Origin: Streptomyces sp. D2-8
GTDB lineage: Bacteria; Actinomycetota; Actinomycetes; Streptomycetales; Streptomycetaceae
DNA: 64,000 bases
Direction of reading: 5' to 3'
Assembly: GCF_023184515.1 (NCBI RefSeq)
Contig: NZ_JAAHBP010000010.1
Span: 48,075 to 112,074 of the forward strand
Shown: piece by piece, positions 55,094-63,832 of the stretch
Layout: every line of letters begins with the position of its first letter
Position numbering within the stretch: position 1 is the stretch's first letter
Translations under genes and position numbers: made by a program
Notes under the pieces: model-generated
Told to the model about the DNA's origin: nothing
Seen by the model: only the letters and a program-made list of their open reading frames with translations
The model's database searches: none

Positions 55094-56272
55094 GTGGACC
55101 TGTTCGAGTACCAGGCGAGGGACCTCTTCGCCAAGCACGATGTACCGGTGCTGGCCGGTGAAGTCATCGACACGCCTGAGGCGGCCCGCGCAGCCACCGA
55201 GCGCCTCGGTGGCAAGTCCGTCGTCAAGGCCCAGGTGAAGGTCGGCGGCCGTGGCAAGGCCGGCGGCGTGAAGCTGGCCGGCACCGCCGACGAGGCCGTG
55301 GAGCATGCGACCAACATCCTCGGCATGGACATCAAGGGCCACACGGTCCACAAGGTGATGATCGCCGAGACGGCTCCGGAGATCCTGGAGGAGTACTACG
55401 TCTCCTTCCTCCTCGACCGTGCCAACCGCACCTTCCTCTCCATCGCCTCCGTCGAGGGCGGCGTGGAGATCGAGGAGGTGGCGGCCACCCGCCCCGACGC
55501 CGTCGCCAAGACGCCGATCGACGCCAACGAGGGTGTCACCGAGGACAAGGCCCGCGAGATCGTCGCGGCCGCGAAGTTCCCGGCCGAGGTCGCCGACAAG
55601 GTCGTGAACGTCCTCGTCAAGCTGTGGGACACCTTCATCAAGGAGGACGCCCTCCTGGTCGAGGTCAACCCGCTGGCCAAGGTCGCCTCCGGTGACGTCA
55701 TCGCCCTGGACGGCAAGGTCTCCCTGGACGAGAACGCCGAGTTCCGTCAGCCGGAGCACGAGGCCCTTCAGGACAAGGCCGCGGCCAACCCGCTCGAGGC
55801 CGCCGCCAAGGAGAAGAACCTCAACTACGTCAAGCTCGACGGTGAGGTCGGCATCATCGGCAACGGCGCGGGTCTCGTCATGAGCACCCTGGACGTCGTC
55901 GCGTACGCCGGTGAGGCGCACGGCGGCGTGAAGCCGGCCAACTTCCTCGACATCGGTGGTGGCGCCTCCGCCGCCGTCATGGCGAACGGCCTGGAGATCA
56001 TCCTCGGCGACCCGGACGTCAAGTCCGTCTTCGTCAACGTCTTCGGTGGCATCACCGCCTGTGACGAGGTCGCCAACGGCATCGTCCAGGCGCTGCAGCT
56101 GCTCGCGGACCGCGGTGAGGAAGTCACCAAGCCGCTGGTCGTCCGTCTGGACGGCAACAACGCCGAGCTGGGTCGCAAGATCCTCTCCGACGCCAACCAC
56201 CCGCTGGTGCAGCGCGTGGACACCATGGACGGAGCGGCCGACAAGGCCGCCGAGCTCGCGGCTGCGAAGTAA
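55094..56272 (+). CDS. sucC: Succinyl-CoA synthetase (ADP-forming) beta subunit
   Basis: A 392-residue TCA-cycle enzyme subunit. The N-terminal MDLFEYQARDLFAKH and ATP-grasp segments (VKAQVKVGGRGKAGGVKLA) are diagnostic; metal ligands fall in EVNPLAKV, and the C-terminal domain has GNGAGLVMSTLDV and VFGGITACDEVA. With SucD it makes ATP or GTP from succinyl-CoA. GTG at 55094 follows GGACGGAAG. sucD starts 21 bases downstream, so the two form an operon. Confidence 0.97.
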   Translation: MDLFEYQARDLFAKHDVPVLAGEVIDTPEAARAATERLGGKSVVKAQVKVGGRGKAGGVKLAGTADEAVEHATNILGMDIKGHTVHKVMIAETAPEILEEYYVSFLLDRANRTFLSIASVEGGVEIEEVAATRPDAVAKTPIDANEGVTEDKAREIVAAAKFPAEVADKVVNVLVKLWDTFIKEDALLVEVNPLAKVASGDVIALDGKVSLDENAEFRQPEHEALQDKAAANPLEAAAKEKNLNYVKLDGEVGIIGNGAGLVMSTLDVVAYAGEAHGGVKPANFLDIGGGASAAVMANGLEIILGDPDVKSVFVNVFGGITACDEVANGIVQALQLLADRGEEVTKPLVVRLDGNNAELGRKILSDANHPLVQRVDTMDGAADKAAELAAAK

Positions 56273-56293
56273 GGGACGAGGGACTAAACAGCC

Positions 56294-57178
56294 ATGGCTA
56301 TCTTCCTCAACAAGGACAGCAAGGTCATCGTCCAGGGCATGACCGGTGCCACGGGCATGAAGCACACCAAGCTCATGCTGGCCGACGGCACGAACGTCGT
56401 CGGTGGCGTGAACCCCCGCAAGGCGGGCACGTCCGTCGACATCGACGGCAACGAGATCCCGGTCTTCGGCACGGTCGCCGAGGCGATGGAGAAGACGGGC
56501 GCGAACGTATCCGTCCTCTTCGTCCCGCCGGCCTTCGCCAAGGCCGCCGTCGTCGAGGCCATCGACGCCGAGATCCCCCTCGCGGTCGTCATCACCGAGG
56601 GCATCGCGGTCCACGACTCGGCCGCGTTCTACGCGTACGCCGTGTCCCAGGGCAACAAGACCCGGATCATCGGCCCGAACTGCCCCGGTCTCATCACGCC
56701 GGGCCAGTCCAACGCCGGCATCATCCCGGGCGACATCACCAAGCCGGGCCGCATCGGTCTGGTCTCGAAGTCGGGCACGCTGACGTACCAGATGATGTAC
56801 GAGCTGCGGGACATCGGCTTCTCCTCCGCCGTCGGCATCGGTGGCGACCCGGTCATCGGGACGACCCACATCGACGCCCTCGCCGCGTTCGAGGCCGACC
56901 CCGACACCGACCTGATCGTCATGATCGGTGAGATCGGCGGCGACGCCGAGGAGCGGGCCGCGGCCTTCATCAAGGAGAACGTGACCAAGCCGGTCGTCGG
57001 CTACGTCGCGGGCTTCACCGCGCCCGAGGGCAAGACCATGGGCCACGCAGGCGCCATCGTCTCCGGCTCCTCCGGCACGGCCGCCGCGAAGAAGGAGGCC
57101 CTCGAGGCCGCCGGCGTCAAGGTCGGCAAGACCCCGACCGAGACGGCCAAGCTGGCGCGCGCCATTCTCGGCTACTGA
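56294..57178 (+). CDS. sucD: Succinyl-CoA synthetase alpha subunit
   Basis: A 294-residue CoA-binding subunit. The N-terminus MAIFLNKDSKVIVQGMTG and GGVNPRKAG form the Rossmann CoA site, and the phosphohistidine is His251 in TMGHAGAIV. It works with SucC in the TCA cycle. ATG at 56294 is preceded by GAGGGA. A strong terminator follows 39 bases after the stop. Confidence 0.97.
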   Translation: MAIFLNKDSKVIVQGMTGATGMKHTKLMLADGTNVVGGVNPRKAGTSVDIDGNEIPVFGTVAEAMEKTGANVSVLFVPPAFAKAAVVEAIDAEIPLAVVITEGIAVHDSAAFYAYAVSQGNKTRIIGPNCPGLITPGQSNAGIIPGDITKPGRIGLVSKSGTLTYQMMYELRDIGFSSAVGIGGDPVIGTTHIDALAAFEADPDTDLIVMIGEIGGDAEERAAAFIKENVTKPVVGYVAGFTAPEGKTMGHAGAIVSGSSGTAAAKKEALEAAGVKVGKTPTETAKLARAILGY

Positions 57179-57216
57179 GTACAGCCTCGCCGGCTGAACA
57201 CCGCCGTAGCGCGCAA

Positions 57217-57254
57217 GGGTGGGCCCGCTCCCCGTACGGGGAGCGGGCCCACCC
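57217..57254. terminator. Strong terminator after sucCD
   Basis: A 19-bp perfect palindromic stem (GGGTGGGCCCGCTCCCCGT and its complement) is followed by CCTTTGC. It separates sucCD from the converging HTH gene. Confidence 0.85.
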
Positions 57255-57274
57255 CTTTGCCCTGGGGGAGGCTG

Positions 57275-58540
57275 TCACCGGGGCTGCGGCATCAACCGCT
57301 CCGGCCCCTTCTGCTCCTCCTTGCGCAGCTTCGCGCGCAGTTCCCGCTCCGACTCCGACAGCGGTCCGGGGGCGACCGGCGGCGGCACGCCCTGAACCGT
57401 CTCTCCCGCCGGTACCGGTGGCTCGTAGTGGGTGGGGGCCGTGCGGGCGGTGAGGGCCGTGGCGCCGATCAGGGCCACCGTGAAGGCGATGGCGGCCCGG
57501 GTCCAGAAGCGGGCCCGGCGTTCCCCGCCCTTCCGTACGACGGGCGGTTTGGCGGCCCGCAGCCGCTCGGTGGAGGCCAGCTCGACCAGCCGCCAGTGCA
57601 GCGTTTCCGGGTCCGCCAGCTCCGGCAGCCGCTCGGCGACCGCCTCGCGCGCGTGCGCCAGCCGGTTCACGGCCGCGCGGGTGCTCGCCTCCGTCTCCGC
57701 CGCCGTCTCCGGCAGGCCGAGCCCGACCCCGTCGTAGAGCACCAGCGTGCGGCGGTAGCACGGCGGAAGCTTCAGCAGGGTGTCCATCAGCGCCCGGTCG
57801 AACGCGTCGGGCGGCGGCGGTTCGGGGTGCCGGTAGCGCGGGCGGAGCCGGTGCCACGGGGAGAGCGCGCACTCGTACGCCATCGCGCGCACCCAGCCCG
57901 CCGGGTCGCGGTCGCGGGCCACCTCGGGCCAGCGCTGCCAGGCGATCTGGAAGGCCCGCTCCACCGACTCCCGGGCCCGTTCACGGCGGCCGGTCAGCAG
58001 ATAGGTCTGCCGGACGAGCGCGGGGGCGCAGAAGGCGTACAGCGCGTCGAAGGCCTGATCGGGGGTCAGGGCGGAGATGGCGTCGTCCGGCCGGCGTGGG
58101 GGCGTGGTGCGCGGGCGCTCGGTGAGGATGACGCGGTGTCCGTGCGGGACGGGGCCGCGGCTCCGGTCCGGGACGGTGACGGGCCCGCGGCCCCGGTCCT
58201 TCGCGGCGGGTCGCTTCCGGTCGGCGGCGGCGGCCCTGCGCCCGGCCCGGGAGCCTCGCCGTGAGGGCGCCGCCCCGGACGCCGGTTCCGGGTCGTCGGG
58301 ATCGGCGGCGCCGTCCTGAGAAGGCGTCACCTCCGGCTCGTCACCCAGCGAGTTGAGCAGCTTCGCGTACTTCTCCCCTTTGCGGCCGCGCGGCGTGGAC
58401 CGGCCGGTCTCCCACCCGCGCACCGTCTCGCTGGTGACGCCCACCCGGGAGGCCAGCTGAGCCCGCGTCAGCGAGGCGGCCTCGCGCAGGCGTCGGCGTT
58501 CCTTGGGCGGTGGGAGGGGGATGACAGGGCTCTGTGTCAC
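57275..58540 (-). CDS. Membrane-anchored HTH / sigma-factor-like regulator
   Basis: A 421-residue regulator of mixed parts. The N-terminus (about 13-67) is an XRE-type helix-turn-helix (LREAASLTRAQLASRVGVTSETVRGWE). A charged, Arg/Pro-rich linker follows. Residues about 155-300 look like sigma-70 regions 2 and 4 (AFDALYAFCAPALVRQTYLLTG, then LPPCYRRTLVLYDGVGLGLPETAAETE). A membrane helix (about 344-365) and a short outside tail end the protein. The order HTH, sigma-like, anchor suggests a membrane-tethered transcription regulator. GTG at 58540 has GGAGGGG upstream. Confidence 0.85.
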   Translation of the reverse strand: MTQSPVIPLPPPKERRRLREAASLTRAQLASRVGVTSETVRGWETGRSTPRGRKGEKYAKLLNSLGDEPEVTPSQDGAADPDDPEPASGAAPSRRGSRAGRRAAAADRKRPAAKDRGRGPVTVPDRSRGPVPHGHRVILTERPRTTPPRRPDDAISALTPDQAFDALYAFCAPALVRQTYLLTGRRERARESVERAFQIAWQRWPEVARDRDPAGWVRAMAYECALSPWHRLRPRYRHPEPPPPDAFDRALMDTLLKLPPCYRRTLVLYDGVGLGLPETAAETEASTRAAVNRLAHAREAVAERLPELADPETLHWRLVELASTERLRAAKPPVVRKGGERRARFWTRAAIAFTVALIGATALTARTAPTHYEPPVPAGETVQGVPPPVAPGPLSESERELRAKLRKEEQKGPERLMPQPR

Positions 58541-58636
58541 AGGACGCCCCTCCGTCCGGAAAAGTACATAAACATATATTGAGCGACACAGCGATGGTTC
58601 GCCTGTTACGCCGGGAAAGCGCGTGTCGTTGGGAGC

Positions 58637-60469
58637 ATGGCGGTCGTGATCGAGATGACCGCTCGCCGTCGTTCGCCGTCGCCCCTGCGCACTCGGATGC
58701 GGGACCGTTCGTCAGGACTGGTCGGCGGCCTCACCGGTGGTGCGTTGGCGGCGGGTCTGGGGCTCGCGTCGTTCGCCGTGCTCGTGATGCTGCTGTGGAT
58801 CAGCTCGCCGTACCCGGACAGCGGGCCCGGTGGCGCCATGCATGTGGCGGCGGCGCTGTGGCTGCTGGCGCACGGTGCCGAGCTGGTCCGCACCGACACG
58901 CTCTCCGGCGTCCCCGCCCCCCTCGGCATCCCGCCCCTGCTGCTGCTCACGCTGCCGGTATGGCTGCTGCACCGGGCGGCGCGGGACGCCACGGACGGCG
59001 GGGGCGGCGAGGAGGACGACGACTTCGGGGAGGGCATCGAGGTGGTCGCGAGCCCGCCCCTGGTCTCCCCTCGTACCGCGTGGGCGGGTGTCGTCCTCGG
59101 CTACCTCGCCGTCGCCACGCCCGCCGCCCTGTACGCCGCAGGCGGTGTGCTGCGTCCGTCGTGGGTCTGGACGGGGGTGTGCGTCCCGCTGGTCGCCGTC
59201 GTGGCGGCGGGGGCGGGTGTGTGGTCGGCGTACGGCCGTCCGGGCCGGCCGCTGCGGCGGCTGCTGGGCGTGCTGCCGGTGGGGCTGCGCCCGCTGGTGC
59301 TCGGCCCGGACGGGCGCCCCGGCGTCGCCGCCCGGGCCACGGCGGCCGGGGTGGCGGTGCTCCTCGGGGGTGGTGCGCTGCTGGTGGTGGCGTCGCTGGT
59401 GTGGCACGGCGCGGCAACCCAGGCGTCGCTGCTCCGGCTGACCGAGGGGTGGTCGGGGCGGTTCGCCGTGGTGCTGCTGTGCGCGGCCCTGGTCCCGAAC
59501 GCGGCGGTGTGGGGCGCCGCCTACGCCCTCGGCCCCGGCTTCGTCCTCGGCGCCGGCCACGCGGTCGGCCCGCTGGTCTCGGCGCCGGCCCCGTTCCTGC
59601 CGCCGTTTCCGCTGCTGGCGGCGGTGCCGGAGGCGGGGGAGGGGACGCTGGTGCACTGGGCGGCCGCGGTGGTGCCGGTGGTCGCCGGAGGGGTCGTGGG
59701 CTGGACGGTGGCCAGGGGCGCGGCAGCCGCGGAGCGCGGCGGGACGCGACCGGGCGGCACGCGGGCCGCGGTCTGGTCGACCGGCCGCACCGCCCGGGCC
59801 GCCGCACTGGCGTCGGTCCTGTGCGCGGCCGTACTCGCGGGGCTGGCCGCGCTGTCGGGCGGCCCGCTCGGTTCTGCCGCGCTGTCCCGCTTCGGGCCGG
59901 TGTGGTGGCAGGTCGCCGCCGCGACGCTGGCCTGGCTGGGGCTGCTGGCGATCCCGACGGCGGTGGGAGTGCGGGCCTGGCGATGCCGGACGCCCCGCGC
60001 CGAGGAGTCGAAGGCCGGCAAGCAGCGGGAGGAAGCGGCCGACGGTGCCCGGAAGGGCGGCCGCGGTTGGTTCACGCGGACCGGAGTCGCGGGGATCGCG
60101 GGGGTGGCCGGGGGCACCGGAGCCGCAGGGGGAGCCCGGGGAGCCGGACGGGCCGGGGGAGACGAGGACGCCGGAGGTCTCTGGGGTGTCGGAGCTCCCG
60201 GCGTCGCCTGGGGCGCCGAGGACGGCGAACGCTCCGGGCGCGACGCCTCACCGGCGAACGGGGCGCCGTCGCCCCACACCTCGGACTCCGTACCGAACGC
60301 GCCCCACGACCCCTACGCGCCCTTCGAGCACGACGCCCTGTACGGCCTGCGGGACCAGGACCACGACGCGGACCTCGAGCTCTACGACTTCCTGCCGTCC
60401 GACCCGGCCGCCGAGCCGTACGACGCCCCGGCCCCGCCCGACCGGTCCTCGCCGCCGGACAACGCCTGA
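58637..60469 (+). CDS. DUF6350-family multi-pass membrane protein
   Basis: A 610-residue protein with about ten hydrophobic helices in residues 30-450, for example GGALAAGLGLASFAVLVMLLW and LGIPPLLLLTLPVWLLHRA. The C-terminal about 150 residues are cytoplasmic and low-complexity, Gly/Ala- then Asp/Pro-rich. This matches the DUF6350 type conserved next to purN-purH in streptomycetes; function unknown. ATG at 58637 is used; ATG at 58655 is an in-frame alternative. It converges with the next gene, four bases between stops. Confidence 0.82.
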   Translation: MAVVIEMTARRRSPSPLRTRMRDRSSGLVGGLTGGALAAGLGLASFAVLVMLLWISSPYPDSGPGGAMHVAAALWLLAHGAELVRTDTLSGVPAPLGIPPLLLLTLPVWLLHRAARDATDGGGGEEDDDFGEGIEVVASPPLVSPRTAWAGVVLGYLAVATPAALYAAGGVLRPSWVWTGVCVPLVAVVAAGAGVWSAYGRPGRPLRRLLGVLPVGLRPLVLGPDGRPGVAARATAAGVAVLLGGGALLVVASLVWHGAATQASLLRLTEGWSGRFAVVLLCAALVPNAAVWGAAYALGPGFVLGAGHAVGPLVSAPAPFLPPFPLLAAVPEAGEGTLVHWAAAVVPVVAGGVVGWTVARGAAAAERGGTRPGGTRAAVWSTGRTARAAALASVLCAAVLAGLAALSGGPLGSAALSRFGPVWWQVAAATLAWLGLLAIPTAVGVRAWRCRTPRAEESKAGKQREEAADGARKGGRGWFTRTGVAGIAGVAGGTGAAGGARGAGRAGGDEDAGGLWGVGAPGVAWGAEDGERSGRDASPANGAPSPHTSDSVPNAPHDPYAPFEHDALYGLRDQDHDADLELYDFLPSDPAAEPYDAPAPPDRSSPPDNA

Positions 60470-60473
60470 AGCG

Positions 60474-61283
60474 TCAGTCGTCCGTCCCCAGGAACCCCCG
60501 GAGCTCCTCGGGCAGAAGCTGGGAGCAGGATTGCTTCGCCTGGTTGGTGAGGGCGTCGTTGGTGCAGGTGTAGTAGTCGCGGTAGACCAGCTGTGCCGTG
60601 AAGGACGCGGCGACCAGGGCGATCGCCAGGGACGCCGTGACCAGGCCGCTCACCGCCGCCGTCGTCTGGGGGCGGCCGCCGCCGCCCCGCTGCTCGGGGG
60701 CGGGGGCGGGGGCAGGGGAGTCCGGGTCGGTCCTGCGGGGCCCCGCGCGCAGGGAGCTGATGGCCCAGTAGAGGGCGAGCGCGCCCAGCAGCAGTGCCAC
60801 GTACGGCCAGCTGAAGAGCGCGAAGAAGAAGGCCCACATGCCCGACAGCAGGGCGTAGCGTGCCCGGCGCTGCACGGGATCCTTCGGGTCCCAGCGCACG
60901 TTCGGGCCGCCGCCCTGGGGGCCGCCCTGGCCCTCGGGACCGCCGCGGGGGCGTTCGCCGAAGCCGCCGGGGGAGCGGCCGGGCTGCTGGTCGCTCCACT
61001 GGCTGCCCCAGGAAGAGCGGTCACCCCCGTCGCCGTTGCGGGAGTCCTCGGAGTCGTCGCCCGACGGGCGCCGCGGCTGCCAGGGCCGGTCCGGCGTGCC
61101 CTCGGGCGGCGGGGCGAAGGGGTTGTCCTCCTGGGATCCGCGCCCCTGCTTCTCCCCGCCGTCGCCGCCCGACGGCGCGTCGGGCGGTGAGCTGGGGCGC
61201 TCCCGCAGCAGCACGGCGCCGCGCTCCCCTCCCTGCGAAGACAGCTGGGGGAACGTGAGGAGGCGCAGGCTGCGGTCCGGCAT
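60474..61283 (-). CDS. Membrane protein with long disordered N-terminus
   Basis: A 269-residue protein. About 145 N-terminal residues are Gly/Pro/Ser/Arg-rich (QPGRSPGGFGERPRGGPEGQ) and likely disordered. A helical hairpin follows (about 155-195, GMWAFFFALFSWPYVALLLG), then a linker and a third helix (about 225-245). Cysteines in YTCTNDALTNQAKQSCSQ may pair outside. The ATG at 61283 is chosen (MPDRSLRLL) though GGAAG is a little far; a longer frame lacks support. Function unknown. Confidence 0.76.
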   Translation of the reverse strand: MPDRSLRLLTFPQLSSQGGERGAVLLRERPSSPPDAPSGGDGGEKQGRGSQEDNPFAPPPEGTPDRPWQPRRPSGDDSEDSRNGDGGDRSSWGSQWSDQQPGRSPGGFGERPRGGPEGQGGPQGGGPNVRWDPKDPVQRRARYALLSGMWAFFFALFSWPYVALLLGALALYWAISSLRAGPRRTDPDSPAPAPAPEQRGGGGRPQTTAAVSGLVTASLAIALVAASFTAQLVYRDYYTCTNDALTNQAKQSCSQLLPEELRGFLGTDD

Positions 61284-61588
61284 CAAGTGAGCGTCTTCCC
61301 GTTGGTGAGGAGGAATGAGTGGACTGAACTGAACGGCGTCGGACCCGGGTCCGTCACCTTCTGAACGCACCACGTCCGGACGTCGTTCCCGAACCGGCTC
61401 CGCCCAGACGCTACCTTCCGGCCACGCCCCCGTCCCGTGGGGGCCGCCCGGTGTGCCGGTATCGTTGCTGACGGTCGGCCGGTTCGTAGGCTTCCCCGTA
61501 TCCGGGGACGCAAAGCATTCGTATGAATGTACAAAACGTTAAGCGCCGGTCACCTTGGACAGACGCTCCCCCGAGAAAGGCCCCCACC
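61284..61588. other. 305-bp divergent leader region of purN-purH
   Basis: No gene is supported. It contains a candidate promoter (61465-61492) and the 14-bp palindrome CATTCGTATGAATG at 61516-61529, unusually AT-rich here, which could be a regulator site for the purine operon. Confidence 0.5.
61465..61492 (+). promoter_or_regulatory. Candidate purNH promoter
   Basis: TTGCTG (61465-61470) and TAGGCT (61487-61492) with a 16-base spacer. Acceptable hexamers, short spacing. Confidence 0.33.
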
Positions 61589-62227
61589 GTGGCCGCCAAG
61601 CCCGTGGCCCCGCGCGCCCAGCGCCTCGTCGTGCTGGTCTCCGGATCCGGCACCAACCTGCAGGCGCTGCTCGACGAGATCGCCGCCGTCGGCGCGCAGG
61701 CGTACGGGGCCGAGGTCGTGGCCGTCGGCGCGGACCGCGAGGGCATCGAGGGACTGGCGCGCGCCGAGCGCGCCGGGCTGCCGGTCTTCGTCTGCAAGGT
61801 CAAGGACCACGGCAGCCGCGAGGAGTGGGACGCCGCCCTCGCCGAGGCCGTCGCCGCCCACGAGCCCGACCTCGTCGTCTCCGCCGGGTTCATGAAGATC
61901 GTCGGCAAGGAGTTCCTGGCCCGGTTCGGCGGTCGGTTCGTCAACACCCACCCTGCTTTGCTGCCCAGTTTCCCGGGAGCCCACGGCGTGCGGGACGCGC
62001 TCGCGTACGGCGCCAAGGTCACCGGCTGCACCGTCCACTTCGTCGACGACGGCGTCGACACCGGGCCGATCATCGCGCAGGGCGTGGTGGAGATCCGGGA
62101 CGAGGACGACGAAGGCGCTCTGCACGAGCGCATCAAGGAAGTCGAGCGAAGGCTGCTCGTCGAGGTCGTGGGGCGCCTCGCCCGCAACGGCTATCGCATT
62201 GAGGGACGAAAGGTAGTTATCCAGTGA
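61589..62227 (+). CDS. purN: Phosphoribosylglycinamide formyltransferase
   Basis: A 212-residue purine enzyme that transfers a formyl group from 10-formyl-THF to GAR. The N-terminal VVLVSGSGTNLQALLD binds phosphate, and the catalytic site is in RFVNTHPALLPSFPGAHG with a later Asp in VDDGVDTGPI. GTG at 61589 (MAAKPVAPR) follows GAGAAAGG; a longer frame exists but the length here is typical. The stop overlaps the purH start by four bases (GTGA). Confidence 0.96.
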   Translation: MAAKPVAPRAQRLVVLVSGSGTNLQALLDEIAAVGAQAYGAEVVAVGADREGIEGLARAERAGLPVFVCKVKDHGSREEWDAALAEAVAAHEPDLVVSAGFMKIVGKEFLARFGGRFVNTHPALLPSFPGAHGVRDALAYGAKVTGCTVHFVDDGVDTGPIIAQGVVEIRDEDDEGALHERIKEVERRLLVEVVGRLARNGYRIEGRKVVIQ

Positions 62228-63786
62228 CCGCCGAGAGCAACAAGCGGCCCCTTCGCCGGGCGCTCGTCAGCGTCTACGACAAGACCGGGCTCGAGGACCT
62301 CGCGCGCGGGCTCCACGAGGCCGGGGTCGAGCTCGTCTCCACCGGCTCCACCGCCGCGAAGATCGCCGCTGCCGGCGTCCCCGTCACCAAGGTCGAGGAG
62401 CTCACCGGCTTCCCCGAGTGCCTGGACGGCCGCGTCAAGACCCTGCACCCGCGCGTGCACGCGGGAATCCTCGCCGACCTGCGCCTGGACAGCCACCGCG
62501 AGCAGCTCGCCGAGCTGGGTGTCGAGCCGTTCGACCTCGTCGTCGTCAACCTCTACCCGTTCCGCGAGACCGTCGCCTCCGGTGCCTCGCCCGACGAGTG
62601 CGTGGAGCAGATCGACATCGGCGGGCCGTCGATGGTCCGGGCCGCCGCCAAGAACCACCCGTCGGTCGCGGTCGTCACCAGCCCGGCCCGGTACGCCGAT
62701 GTGCTCAAGGCCGTCCAGACCGGCGGCTTCGACCTCGCCACCCGCAAGCGGCTCGCCGCCGAGGCCTTCCAGCACACGGCCGCCTACGACGTCGCCGTCG
62801 CCTCCTGGTTCGCCTCCTCCTACGCGCCCGTCGACGAGTCGCGGTTCCCCGACTTCCTCGGCGCCACCTGGGAGCGCGAGCACACCCTGCGCTACGGCGA
62901 GAACCCGCACCAGCCGGCCGCGCTGTACGTCTCCGGCACGGGCGGCCTCGCCCAGGCCGAGCAGCTGCACGGCAAGGAGATGTCGTACAACAACTACACG
63001 GACACGGACGCCGCCCGCCGTGCCGCGTACGACCACGCCGAGCCGTGTGTCGCGATCATCAAGCACGCCAACCCGTGCGGCATCGCCATCGGCGCGGACG
63101 TCGCCGAGGCGCACCGCAAGGCGCACGCCTGCGACCCGCTGTCGGCGTTCGGCGGCGTGATCGCGGTCAACCGCCCGGTCAGCAAGGAGATGGCGGAGCA
63201 GGTCGCGGAGATCTTCACCGAGGTCATCGTGGCGCCCGGCTACGAGGACGGGGCCCTGGAGGCCCTCACCAAGAAGAAGAACATCCGCGTGCTGCGCTGC
63301 GCCGACGGGCCCACCGCCCCCGTCGAGGTCAAGCCGATCGACGGCGGCGCGCTGCTGCAGGTGACCGACCGCCTTCAGGCCGACGGCGACGACCCGGCCG
63401 ACTGGACGCTGGCGACCGGCGAGGCGCTGAGTGCCGACGAGCTGGCCGAGCTGGCCTTCGCCTGGAAGGCCTGCCGCGCGGTGAAGTCCAACGCGATCCT
63501 GCTCGCCAAGGACGGTGCCTCGGTGGGCGTGGGCATGGGGCAGGTCAACCGTGTCGACTCCGCGAAGCTGGCCGTCGAACGGGCGGGTGCCGAGCGCGCC
63601 GCGGGTGCGTACGCCGCGTCCGACGCCTTCTTCCCCTTCCCGGACGGCCTGGAGATCCTCACCGAGGCCGGGGTGAAGGCCGTGGTCCAGCCCGGCGGTT
63701 CCGTCCGTGACGAACTGGTCGTGGAGGCCGCGCAGAAGGCCGGCATCACGATGTACTTCACGGGGACGCGGCACTTCTTCCACTGA
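62224..63786 (+). CDS. purH: Bifunctional AICAR formyltransferase / IMP cyclohydrolase
   Basis: A 520-residue enzyme for the last two steps of IMP synthesis. The N-terminal MGS-like cyclohydrolase domain (about 1-200) has VSTGSTAAKI and VKTLHPRVHAGIL. The transformylase domain holds the catalytic Lys-His pair in IIKHANPCG and ends with the family tail ITMYFTGTRHFFH. GTG at 62224 overlaps purN by four bases, so the genes are translationally coupled. Confidence 0.97.
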   Translation: MTAESNKRPLRRALVSVYDKTGLEDLARGLHEAGVELVSTGSTAAKIAAAGVPVTKVEELTGFPECLDGRVKTLHPRVHAGILADLRLDSHREQLAELGVEPFDLVVVNLYPFRETVASGASPDECVEQIDIGGPSMVRAAAKNHPSVAVVTSPARYADVLKAVQTGGFDLATRKRLAAEAFQHTAAYDVAVASWFASSYAPVDESRFPDFLGATWEREHTLRYGENPHQPAALYVSGTGGLAQAEQLHGKEMSYNNYTDTDAARRAAYDHAEPCVAIIKHANPCGIAIGADVAEAHRKAHACDPLSAFGGVIAVNRPVSKEMAEQVAEIFTEVIVAPGYEDGALEALTKKKNIRVLRCADGPTAPVEVKPIDGGALLQVTDRLQADGDDPADWTLATGEALSADELAELAFAWKACRAVKSNAILLAKDGASVGVGMGQVNRVDSAKLAVERAGAERAAGAYAASDAFFPFPDGLEILTEAGVKAVVQPGGSVRDELVVEAAQKAGITMYFTGTRHFFH

Positions 63787-63796
63787 GACCGGCGGA

Positions 63797-63822
63797 GCGG
63801 GCCGGCAGCACCGCCGGCCTGC
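63797..63822. terminator. Hairpin between convergent purH and ALF-repeat genes
   Basis: GCGGGCCGGC (63797-63806) and GCCGGCCTGC (63813-63822) form a 10-bp stem with one G-T pair and a 6-base loop. No T-run. Confidence 0.5.
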
Positions 63823-63832
63823 TCCGGACGCG

